A stretch of DNA of 8,490 nucleotides from assembly GCA_002327255.1 (NCBI GenBank), contig DCUM01000251.1, positions 1 to 8,490 on the forward strand, given 5' to 3'. How positions within the stretch are numbered: the first letter of the stretch is position 1; each line of letters opens with the position of its first letter. The position numbers and the translations under genes were made by a program. The DNA is from a bacterium UBA2214. GTDB lineage: Bacteria; Zhuqueibacterota; Zhuqueibacteria; Residuimicrobiales; Residuimicrobiaceae. The notes beneath the pieces are model-generated. The model saw only the letters and a list, made by a program, of their open reading frames with translations. It was not told where the DNA came from and searched no databases. This document shows, one piece after another, positions 1 to 7,700 of this stretch.

Positions 1-368
1 CCGAAGACTGGAAACGCCCGAGCACCTTCGGTTTCCTCGAAGTGGTCGGCGGTCCGACCGCGGTGGAAGATAAACCGGTCGCCCAGCCGCTCGAATTCAA
101 GCTTGAGAATAACTATCCCAATCCCTTTAACCCCAGCACCACGATCAATTACTCCCTGGCTGCAAAAACCCAGGTCGAGGTGGTGATTTACAATCTGCTG
201 GGCAAACAAGTCCGCACCCTGATCCAGGCCAACCAGAATGCCGGTATTTACACCCTGCAGTGGGACGGCAAGGATCAGAACGGCCAGGCGCTTCCGACCG
301 GCATGTATTTCTGCCGCATGAAGACGCCCGAGTACAACCGCATCATGAAGATGACCCTGTTAAAGTAA
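1..368 (+). CDS. C-terminal part of a secreted protein with T9SS type A sorting domain (5' end outside window)
   Basis: The reading frame is open from the left edge (first full codon at position 3) to TAA at 366-368, giving 121 visible residues. There is no real start here; the GTG at 42 is internal, because in-frame coding-like sequence (EDWKRPSTFGFLE) precedes it. After a Pro/Val-rich linker comes FKLENNYPNPFNPSTTINYSL-like sequence (codons from 96), the hallmark opening of the FlgD-Ig-like T9SS C-terminal domain. It continues with a V-x-IYNLLGKQVRTL strand, an AGIYTLQWDGKDQNG turn, LPTGMYFCRM and the terminal KMTLLK. In known T9SS organisms this domain directs a Sec-exported protein across the outer membrane, where it is usually removed or anchored. 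The function of the missing catalytic or binding part cannot be inferred. A strong terminator follows 14 bases after the stop, so this gene probably ends its own transcript and is separate from the downstream operon. Confidence 0.92.
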   Translation, partial: EDWKRPSTFGFLEVVGGPTAVEDKPVAQPLEFKLENNYPNPFNPSTTINYSLAAKTQVEVVIYNLLGKQVRTLIQANQNAGIYTLQWDGKDQNGQALPTGMYFCRMKTPEYNRIMKMTLLK

Positions 369-382
369 GAGTGCTGCAAATG

Positions 383-416
383 GGGGACGGCCTGGCGCCG
401 TCCCCTGTTTTTTTTT
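383..416 (+). terminator. Intrinsic (Rho-independent) terminator
   Basis: A perfect 9-bp GC-rich stem (GGGGACGGC at 383-391 with GCCGTCCCC at 397-405) closes a 5-base loop (392-396). Two bases later an uninterrupted run of nine T follows (408-416). Stem strength, small loop and T-tract are all textbook for an intrinsic terminator on the plus strand. It lies 14 bases after the stop of the partial gene and isolates it from the receptor operon downstream. Confidence 0.93.
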
Positions 417-481
417 CTGGTCGTTTCCAACAACCTCTGCCGTTGGGAGTTTGCAGTGACCAGCCTGCAAAATGTTACATA

Positions 482-505
482 CACGAAAGTCACGAAGAGC
501 ACGAA
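482..505. repeat. Short tandem CACGAA repeat, 9-base period
   Basis: CACGAA occurs three times at exactly 9-base spacing (482-487, 491-496, 500-505), each followed by a purine-rich triplet, and the last runs into a seven-A tract (507-513). From memory, similar CACGAA- or CACGAAT-rich intergenic strings recur in many environmental bacterial genomes and give rise to spurious His/Glu-rich or Thr/Lys-rich predicted peptides. I regard this as a copy of such a dispersed element, not as coding sequence. Its function is unknown. Confidence 0.6.
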
Positions 506-581
506 GAAAAAAAGCCGGAGTGCGTTTTCAGGATACCTGCGGCTTTGTGTGCAAACAGTATTGTATGGCCGCGAATGCTGA

Positions 582-634
582 GAGGTTTTTGCCGGGGGAT
601 GGTGCCAATGAGCCCATTTTCCGGCAAAAACCTC
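582..634 (+). promoter_or_regulatory. Long stem-loop in the 5' leader of the receptor operon
   Basis: GAGGTTTTTGCCGG (582-595) and CCGGCAAAAACCTC (621-634) are a perfect 14-bp inverted repeat. Read as plus-strand RNA, the stem continues inward without a break through three G-U pairs (596-598 with 618-620) and four Watson-Crick pairs (599-602 with 614-617). This gives 21 pairs around an 11-base loop (603-613). The G-U pairs would be C-A mismatches in the opposite transcript, which weakly favours a plus-strand RNA role. It ends 31 bases before the Shine-Dalgarno site and is not followed by a T-tract, so it does not look like a terminator. Options include an RNA-stability or processing hairpin, an attenuator component, a large operator, or a copy of a palindromic genomic repeat. 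Confidence 0.65.
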
Positions 635-665
635 AAGTCGATAAACATCTCTTTTGTCATGTCAT

Positions 666-670
666 GGAGG
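666..670 (+). promoter_or_regulatory. Ribosome binding site fixing the receptor start
   Basis: GGAGG lies four bases before ATG at 675. The spacing is slightly short but the match to the anti-Shine-Dalgarno sequence is good. It favours ATG 675 over the in-frame TTG at 654, which has no such site and would add seven residues in front of a normal signal peptide. Confidence 0.75.
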
Positions 671-674
671 CAGT

Positions 675-3600
675 ATGACCAAACCTAACGGGAGCGTAAA
701 GAGGGCCGTCCTGGTTCTGCTGATGGCGCTGTTTTTCGTCTCCGCGCTGTTCGCCGGCGAGACGGGCAAAATTGCCGGCCGTGTGACCGATGCCGCCAAC
801 GGCCAAGCGCTCATCGGCGCCAATGTGATGATCATCGAGCGCTGGGAGAGTGGCCGCGCCATTGCCCTCACCGGATCGGGCATTCAGGGCGCTGTCACCG
901 ATCCCAATGGCGAATACTTTATCATCAATGTCAAACCCGGCATTTATACGGTCAAATTCGTCTACATCGGCTATCAATCGGTCACCAAAAGCCAGCTACA
1001 CGTCAGCGTCGACCTCACCACCAAAGCCGATGCCCGGCTTTCGAGCACGGTGATCGAAAGCGGTGAATCGATCGAAATCGTCGCCGACCGGGTTCAGGTG
1101 CAGAAAGATTTGACCTCGTCGCAGGTTTCATATGGCGCCGACAAGATCGATGTGCTGCCGGTGCGCAGTGTCAGCGAACTGGTGAACCTGCAGGCCGGCG
1201 TGGTCACCGATGACGGCGGCAATCTGCACATCCGTGGCGGCCGCACCAGCGAAATCACCTACATGGTCGACGGCGTCAAGGTGGTCGATCCGCTCAGCCG
1301 CGCGGCCGGCATCAGCATCGACGACCAGTCGATTCAGGAACTCAAGACCATCACCGGAACCTTCAACGCCGAGTACGGTCAGGCCCTCTCCGGCGTCATC
1401 AATATCGTCACCAAACAGGGCAGTGAACAATTCCGCATCAACGCCACCGGCTATTTCGGCGATCATCTCAGCTTCGATGACAAAACCTACTATGTCATGA
1501 GCAATGCCGTCTGGGCCAACGCCGCGGCGCGCGCCATGACGCGCCGCAACCGTTTCATCCGCTATGATTTCGGCGACATCAATCCCTACACGCCGGAAGC
1601 CCAGGCCAGCAAACCCTGGCTGACGCGGCAACCCTATCTCGACGACTATGATCCGAGCACCAACAGCGATTTTCAGGTCAATCTGTCGGGCCCCATTCCA
1701 CTGACCAGCAAGAAACTGACTTATTATGTCTCGGGCCGCTATCAGAACGCCCCCGCCTATACACAGGGCATGCGCTATTTCATGCCCTGGGGATTCCAGC
1801 GTCCGGTCGGTGCCGACAGTTCCCATGATTTTGCCGAACCCGATAACAAAATGGTGCCGTTGGGCTGGTACAAGGGATATTCCTCGCAATCCAAACTCTT
1901 CCTCGACGCCTCCCCGAAACTGAAGCTCAGCTATGGTTTTTATTACAACTATGATCGCAGTTACGGTGTGGGCTGGAATTACAAATATGTCCCCGACGCG
2001 GGCAAATATTACCGCACCCGCGGTCAAACCCATATTTTTGCCGTAAAATACATCCCTTCGGCGCGTACGTTTGTGGATTTCAAGGCGAACTATTATAAGA
2101 AGGCCCATAAAAATTTCCTCTATGAAGATCCCAACGATCCGCGCTACATGCCCAATGAGGCGGGCCTGCTCGAGCAGTACGTCTACGGCCGCACGGCGGG
2201 CAATGACATTTCCATCATCACCCGCTCCAACGATTTCACCTACTTTGGCAATTCCACCGACATCGGCAAGAACGATGTGGCGTATTTTAACTACAGCCTC
2301 GATTTGACCAGTCAGGTCACCAAACGCCATCTCATCAAGATGGGCGCCGCCGCCACGCTCAATGATCTGCGCAACGACTGGTATCAACTGCAGTTCTCCG
2401 ATGTTAGCTTCAGGCCCTGGGTGCCCAATGAGAATTCGCCCTATCATGTCAAATACAGCGCCAAACCCCGGGAACTGTCCGCTTACATCCAGGACAAGAT
2501 CGAATTCAATGAGCTGATCATCAATATCGGTTTGCGTTACGACTATTTCGATCCGGATGGCCGCGTGCTCGCCGATCCCATGGATCCGCAAATCTATCGT
2601 CCTTTCAAGTTCGATCATATCTACAAGAACTATACCCCGACCATGCCGGACAGCGAACTGGTGGAGTACTCCGTCGCCGAACGTCAGGCCTTCTGGTATA
2701 AAAAGGCCAGGGCCAAATCGCAGTTATCACCCCGCTTCGGCCTCTCGTTCCCCATCACCGATGAGGGAGTGATTCACTTTTCCTACGGCTGGTTTTTCCA
2801 GAATCCGCAGATGAGTTTCCTTTACGACAACCCCAATTTCTGGATTCAGGGCGCCGGCGCCACCAATCTGGTCGGCAATGCGGATCTGAATGCCGAACGC
2901 ACGGTGATGTATGAAATCGGCTTGCAGCAGCAGCTCACACCGGCTCTTTTCATGCATTTGACCGGTTTTTATCGCGACATCCGCGACTGGGTGGGGAGCG
3001 GAGAGCCCATCGATACCTACCAGGGAATGACCTATTACAAATATGTCAACAAGGATCATGCCGCCGCCAAGGGTATCACCTTCTCGGCGGGGTACCGCGT
3101 CAACAAGCTGGCTATTAACCTGGATTATACCTATATGACCGCCAAGGGCACCTCTTCCAATCCCCAGGATGCCTATTATTCCTCCATGGCCAATGAAGCC
3201 CCGCGCATCCAGATGATCAACCTCAATTGGGATCAACGTCAGTCGTTGAATGCCGTTTTCACCTATTCAGACCGCGGCTGGATCGGCAGTCTGATAGGCA
3301 CCATCAATTCGGGGCTACCCTATACGCCTTCGTTTGCCCGCGGCGAAGTCTCCGGATCGGGCACCTTTACCGGTTTGCGTGAAAACAGTGAGCGCAAGCC
3401 CATGACCTACAATCTGGATCTGCGCGTCGGCCGCAACATCCATATCGGCTCGATTCGCGCGCAGGTGTTCTGCAATATCACCAATCTGCTCGATACGCGC
3501 AATGCCACAGGGATTTACTCCGATACGGGGCAGCCTGACTATACCCTGCAGGGCATCAACCAGGTGGATCGCGCCGGCACACCGGACCTGGAGATTTCCC

Positions 3601-3680
3601 GCGTCGAAGAATATTTCACGCGTCCGGGGAATTTCTCCTCGCCTCGTTTTATTCAATTTGGATTGCGTCTCAGCAAATAA
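675..3680 (+). CDS. TonB-dependent outer-membrane receptor with N-terminal carboxypeptidase-regulatory-like domain
   Basis: The protein has 1001 residues. A signal peptide (basic n-region ending KR at 9-10, hydrophobic core 11-26, likely cleavage after A27) is followed by a carboxypeptidase-regulatory-like beta-sandwich (about 32-122; GRVTDAANGQALIGANV, then PNGEYFIINVKPGIYTVKF). A TonB-box-like segment (ESIEIVAD, 131-138) precedes the plug domain (about 140-250), which shows IRGGR (187-190), YMVDGV (196-201) and the closing FNAEYGQALSGVINIVTKQG (230-249). The rest, rich in alternating aromatic/polar strands, is the beta-barrel, ending in a PRFIQFGLRLSK strand. The family imports large or scarce ligands across the outer membrane using TonB-ExbBD energy. 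The extra N-terminal domain is typical of SusC-like and related FCB receptors. No SusD gene follows; the next gene is a PorV-like barrel 19 bases downstream. The substrate cannot be inferred. The last residue is Lys rather than the usual terminal aromatic. Confidence 0.95.
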   Translation: MTKPNGSVKRAVLVLLMALFFVSALFAGETGKIAGRVTDAANGQALIGANVMIIERWESGRAIALTGSGIQGAVTDPNGEYFIINVKPGIYTVKFVYIGYQSVTKSQLHVSVDLTTKADARLSSTVIESGESIEIVADRVQVQKDLTSSQVSYGADKIDVLPVRSVSELVNLQAGVVTDDGGNLHIRGGRTSEITYMVDGVKVVDPLSRAAGISIDDQSIQELKTITGTFNAEYGQALSGVINIVTKQGSEQFRINATGYFGDHLSFDDKTYYVMSNAVWANAAARAMTRRNRFIRYDFGDINPYTPEAQASKPWLTRQPYLDDYDPSTNSDFQVNLSGPIPLTSKKLTYYVSGRYQNAPAYTQGMRYFMPWGFQRPVGADSSHDFAEPDNKMVPLGWYKGYSSQSKLFLDASPKLKLSYGFYYNYDRSYGVGWNYKYVPDAGKYYRTRGQTHIFAVKYIPSARTFVDFKANYYKKAHKNFLYEDPNDPRYMPNEAGLLEQYVYGRTAGNDISIITRSNDFTYFGNSTDIGKNDVAYFNYSLDLTSQVTKRHLIKMGAAATLNDLRNDWYQLQFSDVSFRPWVPNENSPYHVKYSAKPRELSAYIQDKIEFNELIINIGLRYDYFDPDGRVLADPMDPQIYRPFKFDHIYKNYTPTMPDSELVEYSVAERQAFWYKKARAKSQLSPRFGLSFPITDEGVIHFSYGWFFQNPQMSFLYDNPNFWIQGAGATNLVGNADLNAERTVMYEIGLQQQLTPALFMHLTGFYRDIRDWVGSGEPIDTYQGMTYYKYVNKDHAAAKGITFSAGYRVNKLAINLDYTYMTAKGTSSNPQDAYYSSMANEAPRIQMINLNWDQRQSLNAVFTYSDRGWIGSLIGTINSGLPYTPSFARGEVSGSGTFTGLRENSERKPMTYNLDLRVGRNIHIGSIRAQVFCNITNLLDTRNATGIYSDTGQPDYTLQGINQVDRAGTPDLEISRVEEYFTRPGNFSSPRFIQFGLRLSK

Positions 3681-3687
3681 GCTAAAT

Positions 3688-3692
3688 GAGGA
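3688..3692 (+). promoter_or_regulatory. Ribosome binding site of the PorV/PorQ-family gene
   Basis: GAGGA lies seven bases before ATG at 3700, in the 19-base gap after the receptor stop. The open frame extends upstream into the receptor gene, so this site together with the signal peptide that follows decides the start. A second in-frame ATG at 3709 is possible but less well spaced. Confidence 0.75.
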
Positions 3693-3699
3693 TTTTAAT

Positions 3700-4770
3700 A
3701 TGAATGCGATGAAAAAGATGCGGCAGCGTGGCAAGAGCGGGCGCTTGATTCTGACGGCGGTCATTGTGCTGTTCCTGCTGACGCAGACCACAGCGGTTTT
3801 TGCGCAAAAGTTGAGCGGTGTCGGCACCAGCTCGGCGGCCTTTTTGAAGATCGGCGTCGGTGCCCGCGCGCTCGGCATGGGGGAAGCGATGGCCACGCAA
3901 GCCACCGATGTCACCGCCCTGTTCTGGAACCCGGCCGGATTGGCCAGCCTGCAGCGTATGCAGATTCTTCTCAACCATTACGATTATCTGGCAGACATGC
4001 AATTCGAATTTGCAGGCTTTGCCATTCCGGTGCAGAACGTCGGCACCTTTGGCTTCTTTTTCTCTTATCTGGGTATGCCCGATATCGAGCGCACAACCGT
4101 CACCATGCCCGATGGCACCGGCGAGATGGTATCCGCCTACTCGTTCGCTGCCGGCATCAGCTACGCGCGCGCCTTGACGGACCGTTTTTCCATCGGCGGC
4201 ACCGCCAAGATGATTCGCGAGACCATCTGGCACAGTCATGCCGGCGGTCTGGCAGCGGATATCGGCATCCAGTACCGCACCTTCTTCAAAAATCTGCGCA
4301 TCGGCATGTCCATTTCCAATTTCGGCTCGGATTTGCACATGGATGGCCGCGACATGCTGGTGCAGCACGACATCGATGTTACCAGCAACGGCAACAACGG
4401 CAACATCAACGCCCAACTCTCCACGGATGAATTTCCTCTGCCCATCCTCTTCCGCGTCGGCATTTCTGCGAACCTGGCAAAGGATTTCCTCGGTCTCGAG
4501 GGACACGATCTGATCGTCGCTGTGGATGCCATCCATCCCAACGATAACAAGGAATATTTGAACGTTGGCGCCGAATACATTTTCAGGCAGATGGTTGCGT
4601 TGCGCGCCGGATACCGCCAGCTCATGTTGGAGGATAGCGAGGGCGGATTGACGCTGGGTATGGGATTGCGCGTCAAGATGCTCAACACCGAAGTCATTTT
4701 TGATTATGCCTCAATCGACTTTGGCGTCCTCGACAAACAGAACAAGTTCTCGCTTATTTTATCGCTCTAA
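3700..4770 (+). CDS. PorV/PorQ-family outer-membrane beta-barrel protein
   Basis: The protein has 356 residues. A Lys/Arg-rich n-region and hydrophobic core (about 15-30) end in TTAVFA, with likely cleavage after A35. The mature N-terminus has the family signature: GARALGMGEA (54-63), then D70 and FWNPAGLA (75-82). This arrangement is shared by PorV/PorQ proteins and the wider FadL-like barrel group. The remainder alternates amphipathic strands with Gly/Asn-rich turns and ends in a FSLILSL strand. In studied Bacteroidetes, PorV is an outer-membrane component of the type IX secretion system that handles cargo C-terminal domains, and PorQ has a related role. Many distant FCB phyla carry several paralogues of unknown specific role. 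Here it sits between a TonB receptor and a large exported protein with a T9SS-like C-terminus, which suggests it serves that protein. A FadL-like hydrophobic-compound channel is the main alternative. It is 22 bases upstream of the next gene. Confidence 0.9.
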   Translation: MNAMKKMRQRGKSGRLILTAVIVLFLLTQTTAVFAQKLSGVGTSSAAFLKIGVGARALGMGEAMATQATDVTALFWNPAGLASLQRMQILLNHYDYLADMQFEFAGFAIPVQNVGTFGFFFSYLGMPDIERTTVTMPDGTGEMVSAYSFAAGISYARALTDRFSIGGTAKMIRETIWHSHAGGLAADIGIQYRTFFKNLRIGMSISNFGSDLHMDGRDMLVQHDIDVTSNGNNGNINAQLSTDEFPLPILFRVGISANLAKDFLGLEGHDLIVAVDAIHPNDNKEYLNVGAEYIFRQMVALRAGYRQLMLEDSEGGLTLGMGLRVKMLNTEVIFDYASIDFGVLDKQNKFSLILSL

Positions 4771-4780
4771 GATGAGCCGG

Positions 4781-4786
4781 AAGGAG
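4781..4786 (+). promoter_or_regulatory. Ribosome binding site of the large exported protein
   Basis: AAGGAG lies six bases before ATG at 4793, an ideal arrangement. It decides against the in-frame ATG at 4772, one base after the PorV stop codon, which lacks a comparable site and would place seven extra residues before the signal peptide. Confidence 0.85.
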
Positions 4787-4792
4787 CGTTTT

Positions 4793-7700
4793 ATGAAATA
4801 TCGTCTTTTTCTCACGCTGATTCTCACAGTTTTTTTCTGCTCTGCATCCGCCCAGGATCAGCATGGCAATCCGCAATACCGCGCCCGCAATACCCATGCC
4901 GGCAACCTCATCCGGGTCACCTTTCATAACCACGGCATGATGGGCGCCCAGCGCGGCGACAACAGCCTCTTTTATGCCGGTGAATGGCCCATCAACTCCG
5001 GCATGGTGCAGATGGGCAACGCCTCCAGCTTTATCATGTCGGAGCTGCGCGTCTATGCCGGCCGCGACTTGCTGGGTGATTCGACCTACCGCACCATCAC
5101 GCCGGCCGCGTTCTGTGAGGGCTGGAATCCCAATATCTTTTCCAAGGATTCCCTGACCGGCAGTTTCCTCGGGTTTGAACCCCTGCCGGGTTATTACAGC
5201 GTCGCCAATAAAGAAAAAGATCCCATGCATGCGGTGGCCATGAGCCACCAGGCGTTCACGTGGCCGCCGATCTGGCCCGACAAAATGGATGACCCCTTCA
5301 ATCCCGGTTGGGGCGGGCACTGGAACGGCTATTTCGGCAAAGATCAGAAGAATGCCGATGAGGAAAGCTATTATGCCATGGATGATTACACCTTCAAAAA
5401 GAACGTCTCCGGCTATCCCATCCCCCCGCCCATTCCCGGCCAGCCGCAACGGGGTGGATTGGGTATTCGCCAGCTGGTGCGCGGCATGCAGTGGTCCAAT
5501 CCCGACGCCCAGGATTGCATTTTCCTCATCTACTATCTGAAAAATATTGGTGAACATCAACACAACAAAACCGTTTTCGCCCTCAATGTGGGCGCTTCCA
5601 TCGGCGCCAAGGTGGGCGAAAATACCGATTATGACGATGACTGCGCCACCTTTTATCGCGAATACGATTTGACGGTCAATTACGACTGGGACAACGTCGG
5701 TACCGCAGGGTATGTCCCGGTCCCCTGGGTCGGCTTCGCCTTTCTCGAGAGTCCCGGCAACGCCAAGGACGGCATTGACAACGACGGCGACGGCATCGAT
5801 GCCGGAAGCGGCCATCTCATCACCACCGAGGATTTTCGCAAGAGTTATGCGGTCGGGGAGCCGGTGGTGCTGATCGATTACTACAGTCCCCACTATACGC
5901 GGACGGTCACCTCCATGCCGGCCGAAGGCATCACCTTCGCGTTCAACGGCACCACCTACCGCAAGAGACCCAACGCCTTGCTGCTGGAAATCGAGCGCAA
6001 CGGCATCGACGACAATCTCAACGGCTTTATCGATGAATCGGATGGCGCCGTGGCGCCGGATTCGATGAAATATTATCTCTATATTCGCGATCCCAAATAC
6101 AATGACCGCAACTATCTGGCCAAAAACCATATCACGGGGGAAGGCCTGGACAATCTCATGATCGATGAACGCCGCGATGACGGCATCGACAACGACGGCG
6201 ACTGGGATGTGCGCACCGATGACGTCGGCATGGATGGCAAGGCCGGCACCGGAGATACCGGTGAAGGCGACGGCCTGCCCACCGCCGGCATCGGCGATCT
6301 CCCCGGCGAACCCAACATCGACCATACCGATGTCGATGAGTCGGATCAGATCGGACTCACCAGTTTCATCTTTTACGAATACACCGCCACCACACGATAC
6401 GATAATGACGCCGAATGGTGGGAGAATGTGCGGCCTGGCTTCTTTGACGGCCACCTCGAGAACGTCGACGCTGATTATGCTTTTTCATGTGGCTATTTCC
6501 CGTTGGCCCCGGAACAGGAAGAGTTCTTCTCCGTTGCCATGATCTACGGCTGGGATGAGGAAGATATCATGCGCAATAAAGAGATCGTGCAAAAAATCTA
6601 TAATTCGAATTACAATTTTGCCGTGGCGCCGGAAAAACCCCTGCTGCGCGCCGTGGCCGGCGATAAAAAGGTCACCCTATATTGGGACACCCGCGCCGAA
6701 CACAGCATCGACCGCTACCTGCACCAGTATGATTTCGAGGGGTATAAAATCTACCGCGCCACCGATCCCGGATTTTCCGATGCGGGTTCCATCAGCGACG
6801 GCTATGGCTACAATCGCTTCGTCAAACCGCTGGCGATCTATGACAAAATCGACAGCGTCTTTGGCTTCTTCCCCAATACGTTTGGTACCGGCGTGCAGTT
6901 CAATCTCGGCAGTGAAACCGGCCTGGTGCATACCTATGTCGACTCGCCGCTGGTGAACGGCAAACGCTATTTCTACGCCGTCACCGCCTACGACAAGGGT
7001 GATCTCGAAAAGAACATCGCCCCGGCGGAGACCAACATGTATATCGCCATCGATGCCTCGGGCAATATCCGCACCGGTGATAACACCGTGGCCGTGATTC
7101 CGCAGGCACCGGCCAGTGGTTATAGCGGACCCGGGTTGACGGAACAGCCGCGCCCACTGGGATCGGGCAAGACCTCGGGAACAGTCGGCATTCGCTATGT
7201 CGATCCCTATCAAATCAGCGACGGCGACCGCTACGAGATCCAGTTCCTCGACAAATCCATGGATCGCCATGACAACGATCTCGACGGCCTCATCGACAGC
7301 GCCGACAAGGACGAACTCTTGCCCACCGAAACCACCGGATTCGTGCTGAGAAATATGACCAACACCTCGCTGCCGGAAGATACCGTGATGTTCATGAAAA
7401 AAGAATATCAGATGGGCGAACTGGTGGTGGTCGAGAACCTCTACGAAGACAACGACGGCGACCCGCGCACCCTGAAGACCCTGCTGCACGGCATGGAATT
7501 CGCCATCTACAATCCTCCGGAAGGCGTGATCAACATGCCGGAGCAGCGCATTTACGGGGGCGTGCAGTGGAGCAAAACCCTCAATTTTGCCAGCGCCTAT
7601 CAGATCTATTTCGGGCTCTTTGTACAATCCGGCTTCAAGAATGGGTATTATTATCCGCGGCAGTACATGGTGGTCTTTTTTGACGATATAGTGAAAAAAT

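Larger units (their letters stand above)
417..674. other. Gene-free leader region before the receptor operon
   Basis: Between the terminator and the ATG at 675 I find no credible gene: the short plus-strand frames here have no convincing ribosome binding site and encode low-complexity or unconserved-looking peptides. The interval holds a CACGAA tandem repeat (482-505), a possible weak stem (GCGGC 539-543 with GCCGC 568-572), a long hairpin (582-634) and a Shine-Dalgarno site (666-670). The operon promoter should lie here, but I could not identify one. TTGCAG (451-456) and TTACAT (475-480), 18 bases apart, match the sigma-70 consensus poorly, and no Bacteroidetes-type TTTG / TAnnTTTG pair was found. 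Confidence 0.7.

Noticed and set aside
482..505. CRISPR array
   Set aside because: The repeat unit is only six bases with 3-base spacers; there are no repeat-spacer units of CRISPR length and no cas genes in the window.
596..634. Cobalamin riboswitch before the TonB receptor, suggested by GGTGCCAAT at 601-609
   Set aside because: The segment is part of the long hairpin. I see no downstream B12-box-like sequence, and the interval before the start codon is too short for the full riboswitch core.
472..688. Small plus-strand frames across the CACGAA repeat (His/Glu- or Arg/Lys-rich peptides)
   Set aside because: They depend on the tandem repeat, lack a convincing ribosome binding site, and one runs into the start of the receptor gene. 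They look like the usual spurious products of this repeat type.
1128..2618. Long open frame on the minus strand opposite the TonB receptor
   Set aside because: It lies entirely inside a convincing receptor gene, its product is a low-complexity Ile/Val/Ala/Asp/Gly mix without recognisable domains, and it arises from the G/C-ending codons of the plus-strand gene.
4772..4792. Earlier start (ATG 4772) for the large exported protein
   Set aside because: AAGGAG at 4781-4786 is ideally placed for ATG 4793, and starting there gives a compact, normal signal peptide.
4754..6454. Long open frame on the minus strand opposite the large exported protein
   Set aside because: It is fully antisense to a gene with signal peptide, ribosome binding site and recognisable domains. 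The translated sequence is Ile/Val/Ala/Gly-rich with no family features.
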